Position numbers and translations under genes: made by a program
Notes under the pieces: generated by a model
Databases searched by the model: none
What the model was told of the DNA's origin: nothing
The model's input: only the letters and a program-made list of their open reading frames with translations
Source of the DNA: Paraburkholderia phenoliruptrix
Lineage (GTDB): Bacteria; Pseudomonadota; Gammaproteobacteria; Burkholderiales; Burkholderiaceae
Assembly (NCBI RefSeq): GCF_019511605.1
Contig: NZ_JAEUAV010000019.1
Coordinates: 1 to 64,000, forward strand
Reading direction: 5' to 3'
DNA: 64,000 bases
Shown: piece by piece, positions 1-8,226 of the stretch
Layout: every line of letters starts with the position of its first letter
How positions within the stretch are numbered: the stretch's first letter is position 1

Positions 1-81
1 GCCCAAGCCCAAGCCCAAGCCCAAGCCCAAGCCCATCGCATCCCAAGCGCATCCCAAGCGCATCCCAAGCGCATCCCAAGC
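1..81. repeat. Two adjacent short direct-repeat tracts
   Basis: Positions 1-35 are nearly six perfect copies of the hexamer GCCCAA. Positions 38-81 are four perfect copies of the 11-mer GCATCCCAAGC. The frame starting at base 2 stays open to a TAA at 170-172 and would read as a Pro-Lys-rich tail, so this could be the 3' end of a gene cut by the window edge or simple intergenic slippage sequence. The sequence alone does not decide. Confidence 0.85.
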
Positions 82-204
82 GCTAAAAACCCGCCAGCCC
101 ACGCCGGCACACCGCACTGTGCAGAACGCTCCCAGCGCCAACCGCCCAAGCGAGCCTCGCCATCGACGGTAAAATACGGCCTCCGACCCGCCCGCCACCT
201 CACT

Positions 205-1026
205 ATGTACAAAGTCATCGCCACCGATCTTGACGGCACGCTGCTCAATGCCGACCACCAGGTCGACCCGTTCACGGTCGCCACCGTGCGCAAGCTCGAA
301 AGTGACGGCGTGCAGTTCGTGATCGCCACGGGCCGGCATTTTTGCGACGTCGCCGCCATTCGCGACATTCTCGGCATCAAGCCGTATCTGATCACGTCGA
401 ATGGCGCCCGCATCCATGCGCCGGACAACACCGTAATCCATGCGGACGACCTGCCGCCCGCCGTCGTGCAGCGCCTCGTGCAGCCGGAAATCGTCGGCGC
501 GCATGGTCGCGTGATCGTCAACCTGTTCGCCGACGACGCCTGGCTGATCGACCGCGACGCGCCGCATTTGCTGAAGTTTCACCAGGATTCAGGCTTCACC
601 TACGAGGTGGCCGAACTGCTCGCTCATGACGGGGTGGACATCGCCAAGGTGCTCTACATCGGCGACCCAGCGGATCTCGCGCCGGTGGGGGCAAAGCTGG
701 CTCAGGAATTCGGCGACGCGCTCTACGTGACCTACTCGCTGCCGGATTGCCTGGAGGTGATGACGTCCAATGTGTCGAAGGGGCGCGCGTTACAGATCGT
801 GCTCGAGCGCTTGGGCGTGGACGCCGGCCACTGCGTGGCGTTCGGCGACAACATGAACGATATCGACCTGCTCGAAACCGCCGGTCATCCGTTCATGATG
901 AACAACGCGAACCCTGACCTGATGACGCGGCTGCCCAACGTGCCCCGCATTGGCAACAACTTCGAAGCGGGCGTCGCGCACCACTTGCGCAAGCTGTTCT
1001 CCCTCGACGACGAGCTGATGGCCTGA
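205..1026 (+). CDS. Cof-type HAD-family sugar-phosphate phosphatase
   Basis: A 273-residue haloacid-dehalogenase hydrolase of the Cof/YidA class, cytosolic, expected to remove phosphate from sugar phosphates or related small metabolites. HAD motif I is DLDGTL near residues 8-13, with the nucleophile and acid Asp. The serine-lysine region reads VSKG, and motif IV is GDNMNDIDLLE near residue 214. The stretch between carries the C2-type cap typical of Cof enzymes. Length matches the family (about 270). The ATG at 205 places motif I at the usual distance from the start; no strong ribosome site is visible. It has no clear operon partner. Substrate cannot be assigned from sequence. Confidence 0.85.
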   Translation: MYKVIATDLDGTLLNADHQVDPFTVATVRKLESDGVQFVIATGRHFCDVAAIRDILGIKPYLITSNGARIHAPDNTVIHADDLPPAVVQRLVQPEIVGAHGRVIVNLFADDAWLIDRDAPHLLKFHQDSGFTYEVAELLAHDGVDIAKVLYIGDPADLAPVGAKLAQEFGDALYVTYSLPDCLEVMTSNVSKGRALQIVLERLGVDAGHCVAFGDNMNDIDLLETAGHPFMMNNANPDLMTRLPNVPRIGNNFEAGVAHHLRKLFSLDDELMA

Positions 1027-1117
1027 CGGCTTCCCCGCCTGGAGCGGTCAACTGGGGCAGCGGTAACGCCCCAACGCGAGCGCCGCAACCCATACGGCAT
1101 CGGCGCACAGTCAGTGC

Positions 1118-1149
1118 CAAAAAACAAAGCGGGCGCCGCAGCGCCCGCT
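1118..1149 (-). terminator. Rho-independent terminator of aqpZ
   Basis: On the minus strand a perfect 9-bp GC-rich stem (1128-1136 with 1141-1149, 4-nt loop) is followed by a T-rich run (1118-1127), about 40 bp past the aqpZ stop. Confidence 0.75.
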
Positions 1150-1186
1150 CGCTTACTACTAGGCTGCTACAGCCGACCAGCCAGAA

Positions 1187-1927
1187 TCAGTCGAGCGCCA
1201 GCTTCTGCGTACTGCCGCTGCGGTTCTCCGCAATCAGCGGAAACAGCACGCCTGCAATCACGGCGCCCACAATCGGCGCGACCCAGAACAGCCACAACTG
1301 GTCCACCGCAGCACCGCCGACGAACAGCGCCGGACCGGTGGAACGCGCGGGGTTCACCGAGGTGTTGGTGACCGGAATGGAAACCAGGTGAATCAGCGTC
1401 AGGCACAGGCCGATGGCGACAGGCGCGAAACCGGCCGGCGCACGCTTGTCTGTCGCGCCAAGAATCACGAACAGGAAGAAGCCGGTCATCACGACCTCGC
1501 AGACGAACGACGCGGCGAGCGAGTAATGACCCGGCGAGCGCTCGCCGTAACCGTTGCTGGCAAAGCCGCCCGCGACCAGTTCGAAGCCGGGCTTGCCCGA
1601 CGCGATCAGCGCCAGCACCGCGGCGCCCAGCACTGCGCCGATCACCTGCGCGACGATGTACGGCAGCAGATCGCGAGCGGGAAAGCGTCCGGCCACCGTC
1701 AGGCCGACGCTCACGGCCGGGTTCAGATGACAGCCTGAAATGTGGCCGATTGCGTAAGCCATGGTCAGCACGGTGAGACCGAAAGCCAGCGACACGCCGA
1801 CGAAGCCAATGCCCAGGCCGTGCACCGGGCCGGCAAAGTTGGCAGCGAGAACTGCGCTCCCGCAGCCCCCCAGCACGAGCCAGAAAGTGCCGAACAACTC
1901 GGCAGCAAGGCGCTTTGACAACTGCAT
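1187..1927 (-). CDS. aqpZ: Aquaporin Z, water channel
   Basis: A 246-residue inner-membrane water channel of the MIP family. The protein is strongly hydrophobic with six predicted membrane spans and the two pore-lining NPA boxes: HLNPAVSVGL in the first half and SVNPARSTGP in the second. The Arg after the second NPA is the selectivity-filter arginine. The start at 1927 (MQLSKRLAAELFG) is chosen over the longer frame to 2002 because AGGATT sits just upstream and homologues begin this way. Length fits AqpZ (about 230-250). Transcribed alone, divergent from the H-NS gene, with its own terminator. Confidence 0.93.
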   Translation of the reverse strand: MQLSKRLAAELFGTFWLVLGGCGSAVLAANFAGPVHGLGIGFVGVSLAFGLTVLTMAYAIGHISGCHLNPAVSVGLTVAGRFPARDLLPYIVAQVIGAVLGAAVLALIASGKPGFELVAGGFASNGYGERSPGHYSLAASFVCEVVMTGFFLFVILGATDKRAPAGFAPVAIGLCLTLIHLVSIPVTNTSVNPARSTGPALFVGGAAVDQLWLFWVAPIVGAVIAGVLFPLIAENRSGSTQKLALD

Positions 1928-2146
1928 GATTGGTAATCCTAAAAATAGTTGATGCTTTGAAAGCACGGAGCCTGCTCGCGCGGCCGGTGCGGACGCGGGC
2001 ACGTAAGCATCAATTCTAGGGAAAGAGGCGCCAATCGAGTGTCAAGAATTGTCAATGTCGGCAGGCTTTACCGTTTATTCCGCGATAAAGCCGTTTTGCA
2101 ATTCAGTCATGTTTAATAATTATCAGAAGATACCTTCCTAAATCCG

Positions 2147-2175
2147 TATTCTTATCCATTGCGAATTTTTATAAT
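2147..2175 (+). promoter_or_regulatory. Candidate sigma70 promoter for the H-NS-family gene
   Basis: A perfect TATAAT (2170-2175) lies 17 bp after a weak -35-like TATTCT (2147-2152), about 45 bp before the start codon. The 294-bp aqpZ/hns intergenic region is much more AT-rich than its surroundings between about 2085 and 2200, as expected for a regulated or self-bound H-NS promoter. Confidence 0.5.
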
Positions 2176-2221
2176 TGCAGTTAGTCTGCGAGTCGAATGA
2201 GTTCTAAAGGGGAGAACCGGA

Positions 2222-2524
2222 ATGTCTCAATATGCAGACCTCAAGGCGCAGATTGCCAAATTGCAGGCACAAGCAGAAGAAGCCCGCCGCACGGAAATCG
2301 ACAATGTAGTAGCCGACATCCGCCAAAAAATCGCCGAATACGGCCTGACTGCCCAGGACCTCGGCTTTGCAGTGGCCGCCAAGCGGGGCCGTCCGCCCAA
2401 GAAGGCTCCGCTGCCGGCTAAATACCAGGACCCGAAAACGGGTAATACGTGGAGCGGCCGCGGCAAACCGCCCAAGTGGATCGTCGGCAAGAACCGTGAA
2501 CGGTTTTTGATTGGCGCAAGCTGA
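2222..2524 (+). CDS. H-NS family nucleoid-associated protein
   Basis: A 100-residue H-NS-family DNA-binding protein. Residues 1-45 are a charged heptad-type coiled coil for oligomerisation. The middle holds an AKRGRPPKKAP AT-hook-like basic linker. Residues 68-88 carry the family signature with YQDPKTGNTWSGRGKPPKW, the minor-groove-binding loop. Small size is normal for beta-proteobacterial H-NS paralogues. The start follows AAAGGGGAG with good spacing. It should silence AT-rich or acquired DNA; a specific role for the neighbouring flagellar genes is possible but not shown. Confidence 0.92.
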   Translation: MSQYADLKAQIAKLQAQAEEARRTEIDNVVADIRQKIAEYGLTAQDLGFAVAAKRGRPPKKAPLPAKYQDPKTGNTWSGRGKPPKWIVGKNRERFLIGAS

Positions 2525-2622
2525 GCGGTTGCGGGCAGCGCGAAAGCGGATTGAAGGACGATCGGCCGCTCGCGTTACTCGACTGTGCTAATCGGACAAG
2601 CAGGCGCATCCAAGCCGGCATT

Positions 2623-2651
2623 AAAAAGCCGCCTCTGCAAGGCGGCTTTTT
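2623..2651 (+). terminator. Rho-independent terminator after the H-NS gene
   Basis: AAAAAGCCGCC and GGCGGCTTTTT form a long stem around a short loop, followed by T residues. The A-tract also makes it potentially bidirectional. Confidence 0.85.
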
Positions 2652-2826
2652 CTGTAAAAGGAGCGCGATTAGTCGGGGTTACTGTTCGCGCAAACGATTC
2701 ACATGGAAAAAACGTCCGGTTTGGTGCATCAAGCTCAAAGCGCATGCGACGAATCAGCGCGTATTAGAACTGGTGCCGGACGGTTCACAGCGCCGCAATC
2801 ATAAAAACTGCGGCGCTCGCGCTCGG

Positions 2827-3891
2827 TCAGCCTACCGCGACCTGGCGAAGAATCGGCCGGCGTGCAGACTCGATAAGGGCCGAGTACGCGTCCACGTAGT
2901 TGCGCGCCATTGTCCTCGCGCTGAAGCGGCGCTCGAACTGGGCGCGGATTTCCGTGCGCGACAGCTCGTCCAGACGTTGCAGCGCGGCCACGGCGCCCTG
3001 CACGTCCTCGACAATGTAGCCGGTCACGCCGTGGTCGATCACTTCCGGCACCGAACCGCGGTTAAAGGCGATCACCGGCGTGCCGCAGGCCATCGACTCG
3101 ATCATCACGAGGCCGAACGGCTCGGACCAGTCGATCGGGAACAGCAGCGCCTTGGCGCCTGACAGAAACTCGGGCTTTTGCGCCTCATTGATTTCGCCGA
3201 CGAACTCCACGTGCGCCTGAGACAGCAGCGGCTCGATCTCGCGCTTGAAATAGTCCTGGTCGGCCTTGTCCACCTTGGCGGCGATCTTGAGCGGCAAACC
3301 GCTTTGCGCAGCAATCTTGATCGCGGTGTCCACGCGCTTTTCAGGGCAAATGCGGCCGAGGAACGCGAGGTACTCGGGCTTTTTGTGCGCCTGAGGCGTG
3401 AGCAGTTGCTCCGGCAGACCGTGGTAGATCGTGTTCAGGAAGTTCGCCTGCGGCAGCGGCACGCGCTGCGAGTCCGAAATTGAGATGACGGGCGCGCCGG
3501 GGAACGCGTCGAACACCGGCTGGAGCTCCGGCAGGTCGAGGCGGCCATGCAGTGTGGTCACGAACGGCGTGTCCATGGTGGAGAACAGCGGGAACGGCAT
3601 GTAGTCGAGGTGAAAGTGCAGCACGTCGAATTCGTGCGCGACCCGGCGCACCTTCTCCATCATCAGCACGTGCGGGGCGAGTGCGTCGCGAATCGTCGGG
3701 TCGAGCCGCAGCGCACGAGGCCAGCACGCGTCGAGCTTTGCGGAAGTCACCGAGTCGCCGCTCGCAAACAGCGTGACGTCATGGCCTTCAGCGACCAGTG
3801 CTTCGGTCAGGTAGGACACGACACGTTCGGTGCCACCGTATAGTTTCGGCGGGACTGCTTCATACAACGGCGCAATTTGTGCGATTCGCAT
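2827..3891 (-). CDS. GT4-family glycosyltransferase
   Basis: A 354-residue GT-B-fold retaining glycosyltransferase. The N-terminal half opens with MRIAQIAPLYE and a glycine-rich acceptor loop (PPKLYGGTERVV), usual for GT4 enzymes. The C-terminal half has the nucleotide-sugar site: ICPEKRVDTAIKIA and the EX7E region EPFGLVMIESMACGTPVIAF followed by GSVPEV. AGGAGA lies 6 nt before the ATG. Single gene between the H-NS terminator and the flhDC promoter region; an imperfectly supported hairpin (2789-2817) lies just past its stop. Sugar donor and acceptor cannot be told; a cell-surface polysaccharide role is likely from the family. Confidence 0.85.
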   Translation of the reverse strand: MRIAQIAPLYEAVPPKLYGGTERVVSYLTEALVAEGHDVTLFASGDSVTSAKLDACWPRALRLDPTIRDALAPHVLMMEKVRRVAHEFDVLHFHLDYMPFPLFSTMDTPFVTTLHGRLDLPELQPVFDAFPGAPVISISDSQRVPLPQANFLNTIYHGLPEQLLTPQAHKKPEYLAFLGRICPEKRVDTAIKIAAQSGLPLKIAAKVDKADQDYFKREIEPLLSQAHVEFVGEINEAQKPEFLSGAKALLFPIDWSEPFGLVMIESMACGTPVIAFNRGSVPEVIDHGVTGYIVEDVQGAVAALQRLDELSRTEIRAQFERRFSARTMARNYVDAYSALIESARRPILRQVAVG

Positions 3892-4591
3892 GCGTTTCTC
3901 CTTTCTGGATACGGCTTCGCACAGCAGCGCTCGGATAGAGCGGGGAGCGAATGCCTGACGGACGGTTGGGCGCGGTGAGCCGCCGCCCGGGGGTGCTCCG
4001 AACCTGCATCGGGTTATCCCTTAGCTTCATTATCGGGATCGCGCGCGCCGATTCGAGTTATTTTTCAAACGCTTAATGTTGTTACAGCGCGAAACATGGA
4101 GCGTTACACGCGCCATCGTCCGCCCCGCCTGCCTCTCGCGCCTTTTGGCACCCGCGCCTGGGGTGAGGGTGCCAAAATGCCGCGCTTCGTTGTAGCAAGC
4201 GCCGAGCCCGCCCTCCAACACAAAATATTACGCGGCGGTGAAATCGACATATAATTCCGCTCACCGTTGCACGGTGCGAGCTACGCGGCAGGAAAACTCA
4301 CCGTTTAGTACACTAGGGGCGGTCCATCATGCAACGTGCATATTCAACTACGGCGCGCGTCCTGCACTAGCCGATTTCCCTCTCCGAGACCCAGCAATGT
4401 AGGAAAAAGACCTACATGAATGACGGATGAATCCGTCAAACATCCTGGGTGTCTGTCCGATTTTGTTTCCCTCCCCCTTTCGAGACAATGCTCGCAAGAC
4501 TAGAGACGAGCCGATTCGTGCGTTCGAGTGCGCGCGTTCGAGCAAACGTTTCCGCAACGGCCTGACCAGCCAGATACACCCCGGGGGAATC
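3892..4591. promoter_or_regulatory. Long intergenic control region upstream of flhDC
   Basis: About 700 bp without a convincing gene separate the divergent glycosyltransferase from flhD. Contents include inverted repeats at 4397-4417 and 4422-4437 and several AT-rich patches (4020-4080, 4200-4260). A long leader before flhD fits the heavily regulated master operon known in other bacteria. I cannot place the transcription start. Confidence 0.6.
4397..4417. promoter_or_regulatory. Inverted repeat upstream of flhDC, RcsB-box-like
   Basis: ATGTAGG and CCTACAT form perfect 7-bp arms around AAAAAGA. The core TAGGAAAAAGACCTA closely resembles the enterobacterial RcsAB box (TAGGAAAAATCTTA type), which in E. 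coli lies in the flhDC control region. A second perfect palindrome, GACGGAT-GA-ATCCGTC, follows at 4422-4437. Binding by a NarL/LuxR-type response regulator is an inference. Confidence 0.45.
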
Positions 4592-4912
4592 ATGAGCGCG
4601 ACAAGCGAAATGCTCACTGAGATCAGAGAAGTCAACCTGTCTTATCTCCTGCTCGCGCAGCGCCTGCTGCGCGAAGACAAGCCGATGGGCATGTTTCGCA
4701 TGGGGATTTCGGACCAGTTAGCCGATGTGCTCGCCAACCTCTCGTTGGCGCAGACCGTCAAGCTCGCCGCGTCCAATCAGGTGTTGTGCCGTTTCCGTTT
4801 CGACGACCACGCCGTGCTCTCCGCGCTCGCGGACAAGGGCAAGTCAAGCGCCGTCGCGCAGGCGCATTCCGCGATCCTGATGGCCAGCCAGCCAGTGGAG
4901 CAACTCGGCTGA
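4592..4912 (+). CDS. flhD: Flagellar master transcriptional activator subunit FlhD
   Basis: A 106-residue FlhD subunit of the FlhD4C2 activator that turns on class II flagellar operons with sigma70 RNA polymerase. It is all-helical, with the family core EIREVNLSYLLLAQRLL near the N-terminus and LCRFRFDD in the second half. The ATG at 4592 is preceded by CCGGGGGAAT and gives the normal FlhD length; the upstream in-frame extension to 4427 is not conserved-looking. It is first gene of flhDC, 49 bp before flhC. Confidence 0.95.
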   Translation: MSATSEMLTEIREVNLSYLLLAQRLLREDKPMGMFRMGISDQLADVLANLSLAQTVKLAASNQVLCRFRFDDHAVLSALADKGKSSAVAQAHSAILMASQPVEQLG

Positions 4913-4961
4913 TGACGCCTGGCAGCCTGGGCAAGGCAATCGGGACGGGGACCTAAGCAGG

Positions 4962-5522
4962 ATGGCATATAAAAGTGTGGTGCTCGAAGTCAAGGAAATC
5001 ACCCTGGCCATCGAACTGATCGAACTCGGCGCGCGCCTGCAACTGCTCGAAGCGGAAACCAGCCTGTCGCGCGACCGGCTCATCAAGCTGTACAAGGAAC
5101 TGAAAGGGGTGTCGCCGCCCAAGGGCATGCTGCCGTTTTCGACCGACTGGTTCATGACCTGGCAGCCGAACTTTCACTCCTCGCTGTTCTACAACATTTA
5201 CCGTTTCATGGCCGACCATGGCCGCTGCGCGGGCATCCAGTCGATCGTGAAGAGCTACCGGCTCTACCTCGAGCACGTCCAGTTGCACGACGACGAACCC
5301 GTGCTCAGCCTCACGCGCGCCTGGACGCTGGTGCGCTTCTTCGACTCGGGGATGCTGCAGATCACGCCCTGCTGCCGCTGCGGCGGGCATTTTGTCGCAC
5401 ACGCTCACGACCCGCAGCATGGCTTCGTGTGCGGCCTGTGCCAGCCGCCCTCGCGCGCCGGTAAGACAAAGAAAGTCGCCGACGCCCGCGCGCGCGCGCG
5501 GCTGCTCGCGCTTCCTGCCTAG
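4962..5522 (+). CDS. flhC: Flagellar master transcriptional activator subunit FlhC
   Basis: A 186-residue FlhC subunit, which supplies most of the DNA contacts of the FlhDC complex. The zinc-binding cysteines fall at residues 137, 140, 157 and 160 (CCRC ... CGLC), the same numbers I recall for E. coli FlhC. The N-terminal half is helical and the tail is basic (KTKKVADARARAR). The ATG at 4962 follows AGCAGGATGG weakly. It directly follows flhD. Targets probably include the flhB, flhF, flgA, flgB and fliF promoters in this window, listed separately. Confidence 0.96.
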   Translation: MAYKSVVLEVKEITLAIELIELGARLQLLEAETSLSRDRLIKLYKELKGVSPPKGMLPFSTDWFMTWQPNFHSSLFYNIYRFMADHGRCAGIQSIVKSYRLYLEHVQLHDDEPVLSLTRAWTLVRFFDSGMLQITPCCRCGGHFVAHAHDPQHGFVCGLCQPPSRAGKTKKVADARARARLLALPA

Positions 5523-5717
5523 CTCTGGACGCCGCGGCTGCCGCTGCCGGCACCGCGCGGCGGCCTGCGCGTGCGCCCCGTACCGCGGGCCTTTACAGGC
5601 CGCTCACCAGGCCGCTTACCAGGCCCGCTCACCAGGCCGCCCGCACAGCGCGCAGCCGCTCTCTCGCCGCCTCGGCGCGCCTCTGGTTTACACCGGCGAG
5701 AGCCGCCGCTTTTCCAC

Positions 5718-5744
5718 CAAAGTTTTCTGGTGCGTTGCCGTAAA
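5718..5744 (+). promoter_or_regulatory. Sigma28 (FliA) promoter of the motA-che operon
   Basis: CAAAGTTT (5718-5725), an 11-bp spacer, then GCCGTAAA (5737-5744), against the consensus TAAAGTTT-N11-GCCGATAA. Seven of eight and six of eight positions match. It lies 45 bp before the motA start, so motility motor and chemotaxis genes should be class III. Confidence 0.75.
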
Positions 5745-5789
5745 CCAGTTTAACGACGGTCACCGTCGCATCTTTGTGAGGGCTCGGCA

Positions 5790-6650
5790 GTGCTGATTTT
5801 CGTGGGAACACTCGTGACGCTTTTGTCCGTTTTCGGCGGTTACGCGCTGGAAGGCGGCCATCTCGGCGCGCTGTTGCAGCCCGTTGAAGTGCTGATGATC
5901 GTCGGCGCAGGCGTCGGCGCGTTCATCCTCGGCAACGGGATGAAGACGATCAAGGCAACGCTGCGCGTCATTCCAACCCTGTTCAAGGGCGCGAAGTACA
6001 ACAAGGACGTCTATATGGAGCTGATGGCGCTCCTCTACGTCCTGCTTGCCAAGGCGCGCAAGGAAGGCACGCTGACGCTGGAGGCGGACATCGACGACCC
6101 GTCGAAGAGCCCGATCTTCACGCAATATCCGAAGATTCTCGCCGATCACCACATCATCGAGTTTCTGACCGATTACCTGCGGCTCATGGTGGGCGGCAAC
6201 ATGAACGCGTTCGAGATCGAAAGCCTGATGGACGAAGAGATCGAAACGCATCACCAGGAAGGCGAAGCGCCCGCGCATGCGCTCACCAAGGTCGGTGACG
6301 CAATGCCTGCCTTCGGTATCGTGGCCGCGGTGATGGGCGTGGTGCACACCATGGCGTCCGCCGACAAGCCGCCGGCGGTGCTCGGCGAAATGATCGCGCA
6401 GGCGCTGGTCGGCACCTTCCTCGGCATTCTGCTTTCGTACGGTCTCATCGGGCCGCTCGCGAGCGTCGCCGAACAGCGCGTGACCGAATCCACCAAGATG
6501 TTCCAGTGCATCAAGGTGACGATTCTCGCGAGCCTGAATGGGTACGCACCGGCGATCGCCGTCGAGTTCGGCCGTAAGGTGCTGTTCTCGACCGAGCGTC
6601 CGTCGTTCGCCGAGCTCGAAGAGCACGTGCGCCGCGTGAAGGCCAAGTAA
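5790..6650 (+). CDS. motA: Flagellar motor stator protein MotA
   Basis: A 286-residue inner-membrane stator subunit that conducts protons with MotB and pushes on FliG. Four membrane segments are visible: two near residues 1-50 (LIFVGTLVTLLSVFGG and PVEVLMIVGAGVGAFI) and two after 165 (MPAFGIVAAVMGVVHT and LVGTFLGILLSYGLIGPL). The conserved cytoplasmic loop has DYLRLMVGG and FEIESLMDEEIETH, and the tail ends ERPSFAELEEHVRRVK. It starts at GTG with GAGGG upstream. First gene of the class III motility-chemotaxis operon; motB follows 19 bp later. Confidence 0.97.
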   Translation: MLIFVGTLVTLLSVFGGYALEGGHLGALLQPVEVLMIVGAGVGAFILGNGMKTIKATLRVIPTLFKGAKYNKDVYMELMALLYVLLAKARKEGTLTLEADIDDPSKSPIFTQYPKILADHHIIEFLTDYLRLMVGGNMNAFEIESLMDEEIETHHQEGEAPAHALTKVGDAMPAFGIVAAVMGVVHTMASADKPPAVLGEMIAQALVGTFLGILLSYGLIGPLASVAEQRVTESTKMFQCIKVTILASLNGYAPAIAVEFGRKVLFSTERPSFAELEEHVRRVKAK

Positions 6651-6669
6651 GGGCGCCGGGACCGAACCG

Positions 6670-7677
6670 ATGAGCAAGGACAAAGACCGCGCGATCGTCG
6701 TCAAGCGCTCCGCACCGAAGAAGTCCGGCCACCACGGCGGCGCGTGGAAGCTCGCTTATGCGGACTTCATGACCGCGATGATGGCGTTCTTCCTGCTGAT
6801 GTGGCTGCTGAGTTCGGCGTCCACGGTGCAGTTAAAGGGCATTGCGGAGTACTTCAACCAGCCGTTGAAGATCACGCTGTGGGGCGGCGACCGCAGCGCG
6901 GAAGATTCGAGCATTCTGAAGGGCGGCGGCCGGGACATCTCGACCGACGCCCAGGGCGTGACGCGTTCCACCGACGGTTCGAGCAATCGCGCCGAGCGCA
7001 CCGTCTCGCACAGCAACGAAGATTCGATGAAGCAGTTGCAGGGCGAACTGGAGCGTCGCGAGCAGGTCCGCCTGCACGATCTGCAGGTGAAGCTGATGGC
7101 CGCGATCGAAGCGAATCCGGTGCTGCGCCAGTTCAAGCAGCAGATTCGCATCGACTCGACGCTGACCGGCTTGCGCATCGAGATCGTCGACTCGCAGAAG
7201 CGGCCGATGTTCGCGACGGCGAAAGACCAGGTCGAGCCGTACATGCGCGACATTCTGCGCGAGATCGGCCACACGCTGAACGACGTGCCGAACCGCATCA
7301 TCGTGCAGGGACACACCGACGCGGTGCAGTACGCGGGGGGCGAGAAGGGCTACAGCAACTGGGAACTGTCCGCGGACCGCGCCAATGCGTCGCGCCGCGA
7401 GCTGATCGCAGGGGGCATGGACGAAGCAAAGGTGATGCGCGTGCTCGGTCTCGCGTCGACGCAGAACCTGAACAAGGCGGACCCGCTGGATCCGGAGAAC
7501 CGCCGCATCAGCATCATCGTGCTGAACAGGAAGTCGGAGGAGGCGCTCAATCATGACGACTCGACCACGACGACCTTGTCGGACGACGCAGCCGGCTCGA
7601 AGCCGCTGCTGCAAAGACTGGCGCCGCCCGTGACGGCCGCGCCGAAGGTACCGGCGGCAACGCCGGCGGCTCAGTAA
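6670..7677 (+). CDS. motB: Flagellar motor stator protein MotB
   Basis: A 335-residue stator subunit, one membrane span plus a peptidoglycan-binding periplasmic domain. The span is near residues 28-48 (LAYADFMTAMMAFFLLMWLL) with the essential proton-carrying aspartate at residue 32, as in E. coli. Residues 185-285 form the OmpA-like domain: VQGHTDAVQY, NWELSADRANASR and ENRRISIIVL. The C-terminus after 290 is a low-complexity Ala/Pro tail. The pair motA-motB is followed by chemotaxis genes. Confidence 0.97.
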   Translation: MSKDKDRAIVVKRSAPKKSGHHGGAWKLAYADFMTAMMAFFLLMWLLSSASTVQLKGIAEYFNQPLKITLWGGDRSAEDSSILKGGGRDISTDAQGVTRSTDGSSNRAERTVSHSNEDSMKQLQGELERREQVRLHDLQVKLMAAIEANPVLRQFKQQIRIDSTLTGLRIEIVDSQKRPMFATAKDQVEPYMRDILREIGHTLNDVPNRIIVQGHTDAVQYAGGEKGYSNWELSADRANASRRELIAGGMDEAKVMRVLGLASTQNLNKADPLDPENRRISIIVLNRKSEEALNHDDSTTTTLSDDAAGSKPLLQRLAPPVTAAPKVPAATPAAQ

Positions 7678-7761
7678 CAGGAAGGCGGTCGCCCGGCCGT
7701 CCCCGCGCCACGGCGGCGCGGCCAGCCAGGCGGCGCAAAGCGTAAGCGCAACGAGGTTTTC

Positions 7762-8139
7762 ATGATCAGGCACATCCTGGCAATCGACGATTCGGCATCG
7801 ATGCGGCAGATTCTTTCCGCGACGCTGACGGCGGCCGGCTATGAGGTGACGCTCGCGGCGGACGGCGCGGAAGGGCTCGAAAACGCGCTCGCCATGCGCT
7901 TTGACCTGGTGCTGACCGATCAGCACATGCCGGGCAAGACCGGCCTCGATCTGATCGCGGAGTTGCGCGGCAATCCGGCTTACAAGGAAACGCCCATCCT
8001 CGTCCTGACGACGGAATCGGGCGAGCCTTTCAAGGCCGCGGCGCGCGAAGCAGGCGCGACGGGCTGGATCGAAAAGCCGCTCGACCCCGATCTGCTGACC
8101 GAACTGGTGGCGGCGTTGGCCGAGCCAGATCACGCATAA
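7762..8139 (+). CDS. CheY-like single-domain response regulator (first copy)
   Basis: A 125-residue stand-alone receiver. The acidic pocket is D9-D10 (IDDS), the phosphoacceptor is D53 (LTDQHMPG), the switch threonine is T83/T84 (VLTTES) and the invariant lysine is K105 (IEKPLDP). It lacks any output domain. It precedes cheA and differs clearly from the canonical CheY at 16266, which has the CheY-type WNMPN and the aromatic switch. It could be a phosphate sink or act on another target. Such a cheY-like gene between motB and cheA is, as I recall, usual in Burkholderia. Confidence 0.9.
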   Translation: MIRHILAIDDSASMRQILSATLTAAGYEVTLAADGAEGLENALAMRFDLVLTDQHMPGKTGLDLIAELRGNPAYKETPILVLTTESGEPFKAAAREAGATGWIEKPLDPDLLTELVAALAEPDHA

Positions 8140-8226
8140 AGCATCAACCCAGACAAGTTATAGAAGCTCTCGACGCTGCGGCAAGGTAGCCCAGGCCTAG
8201 ACAGGAACTCTCGCGGTGACCCAGGC

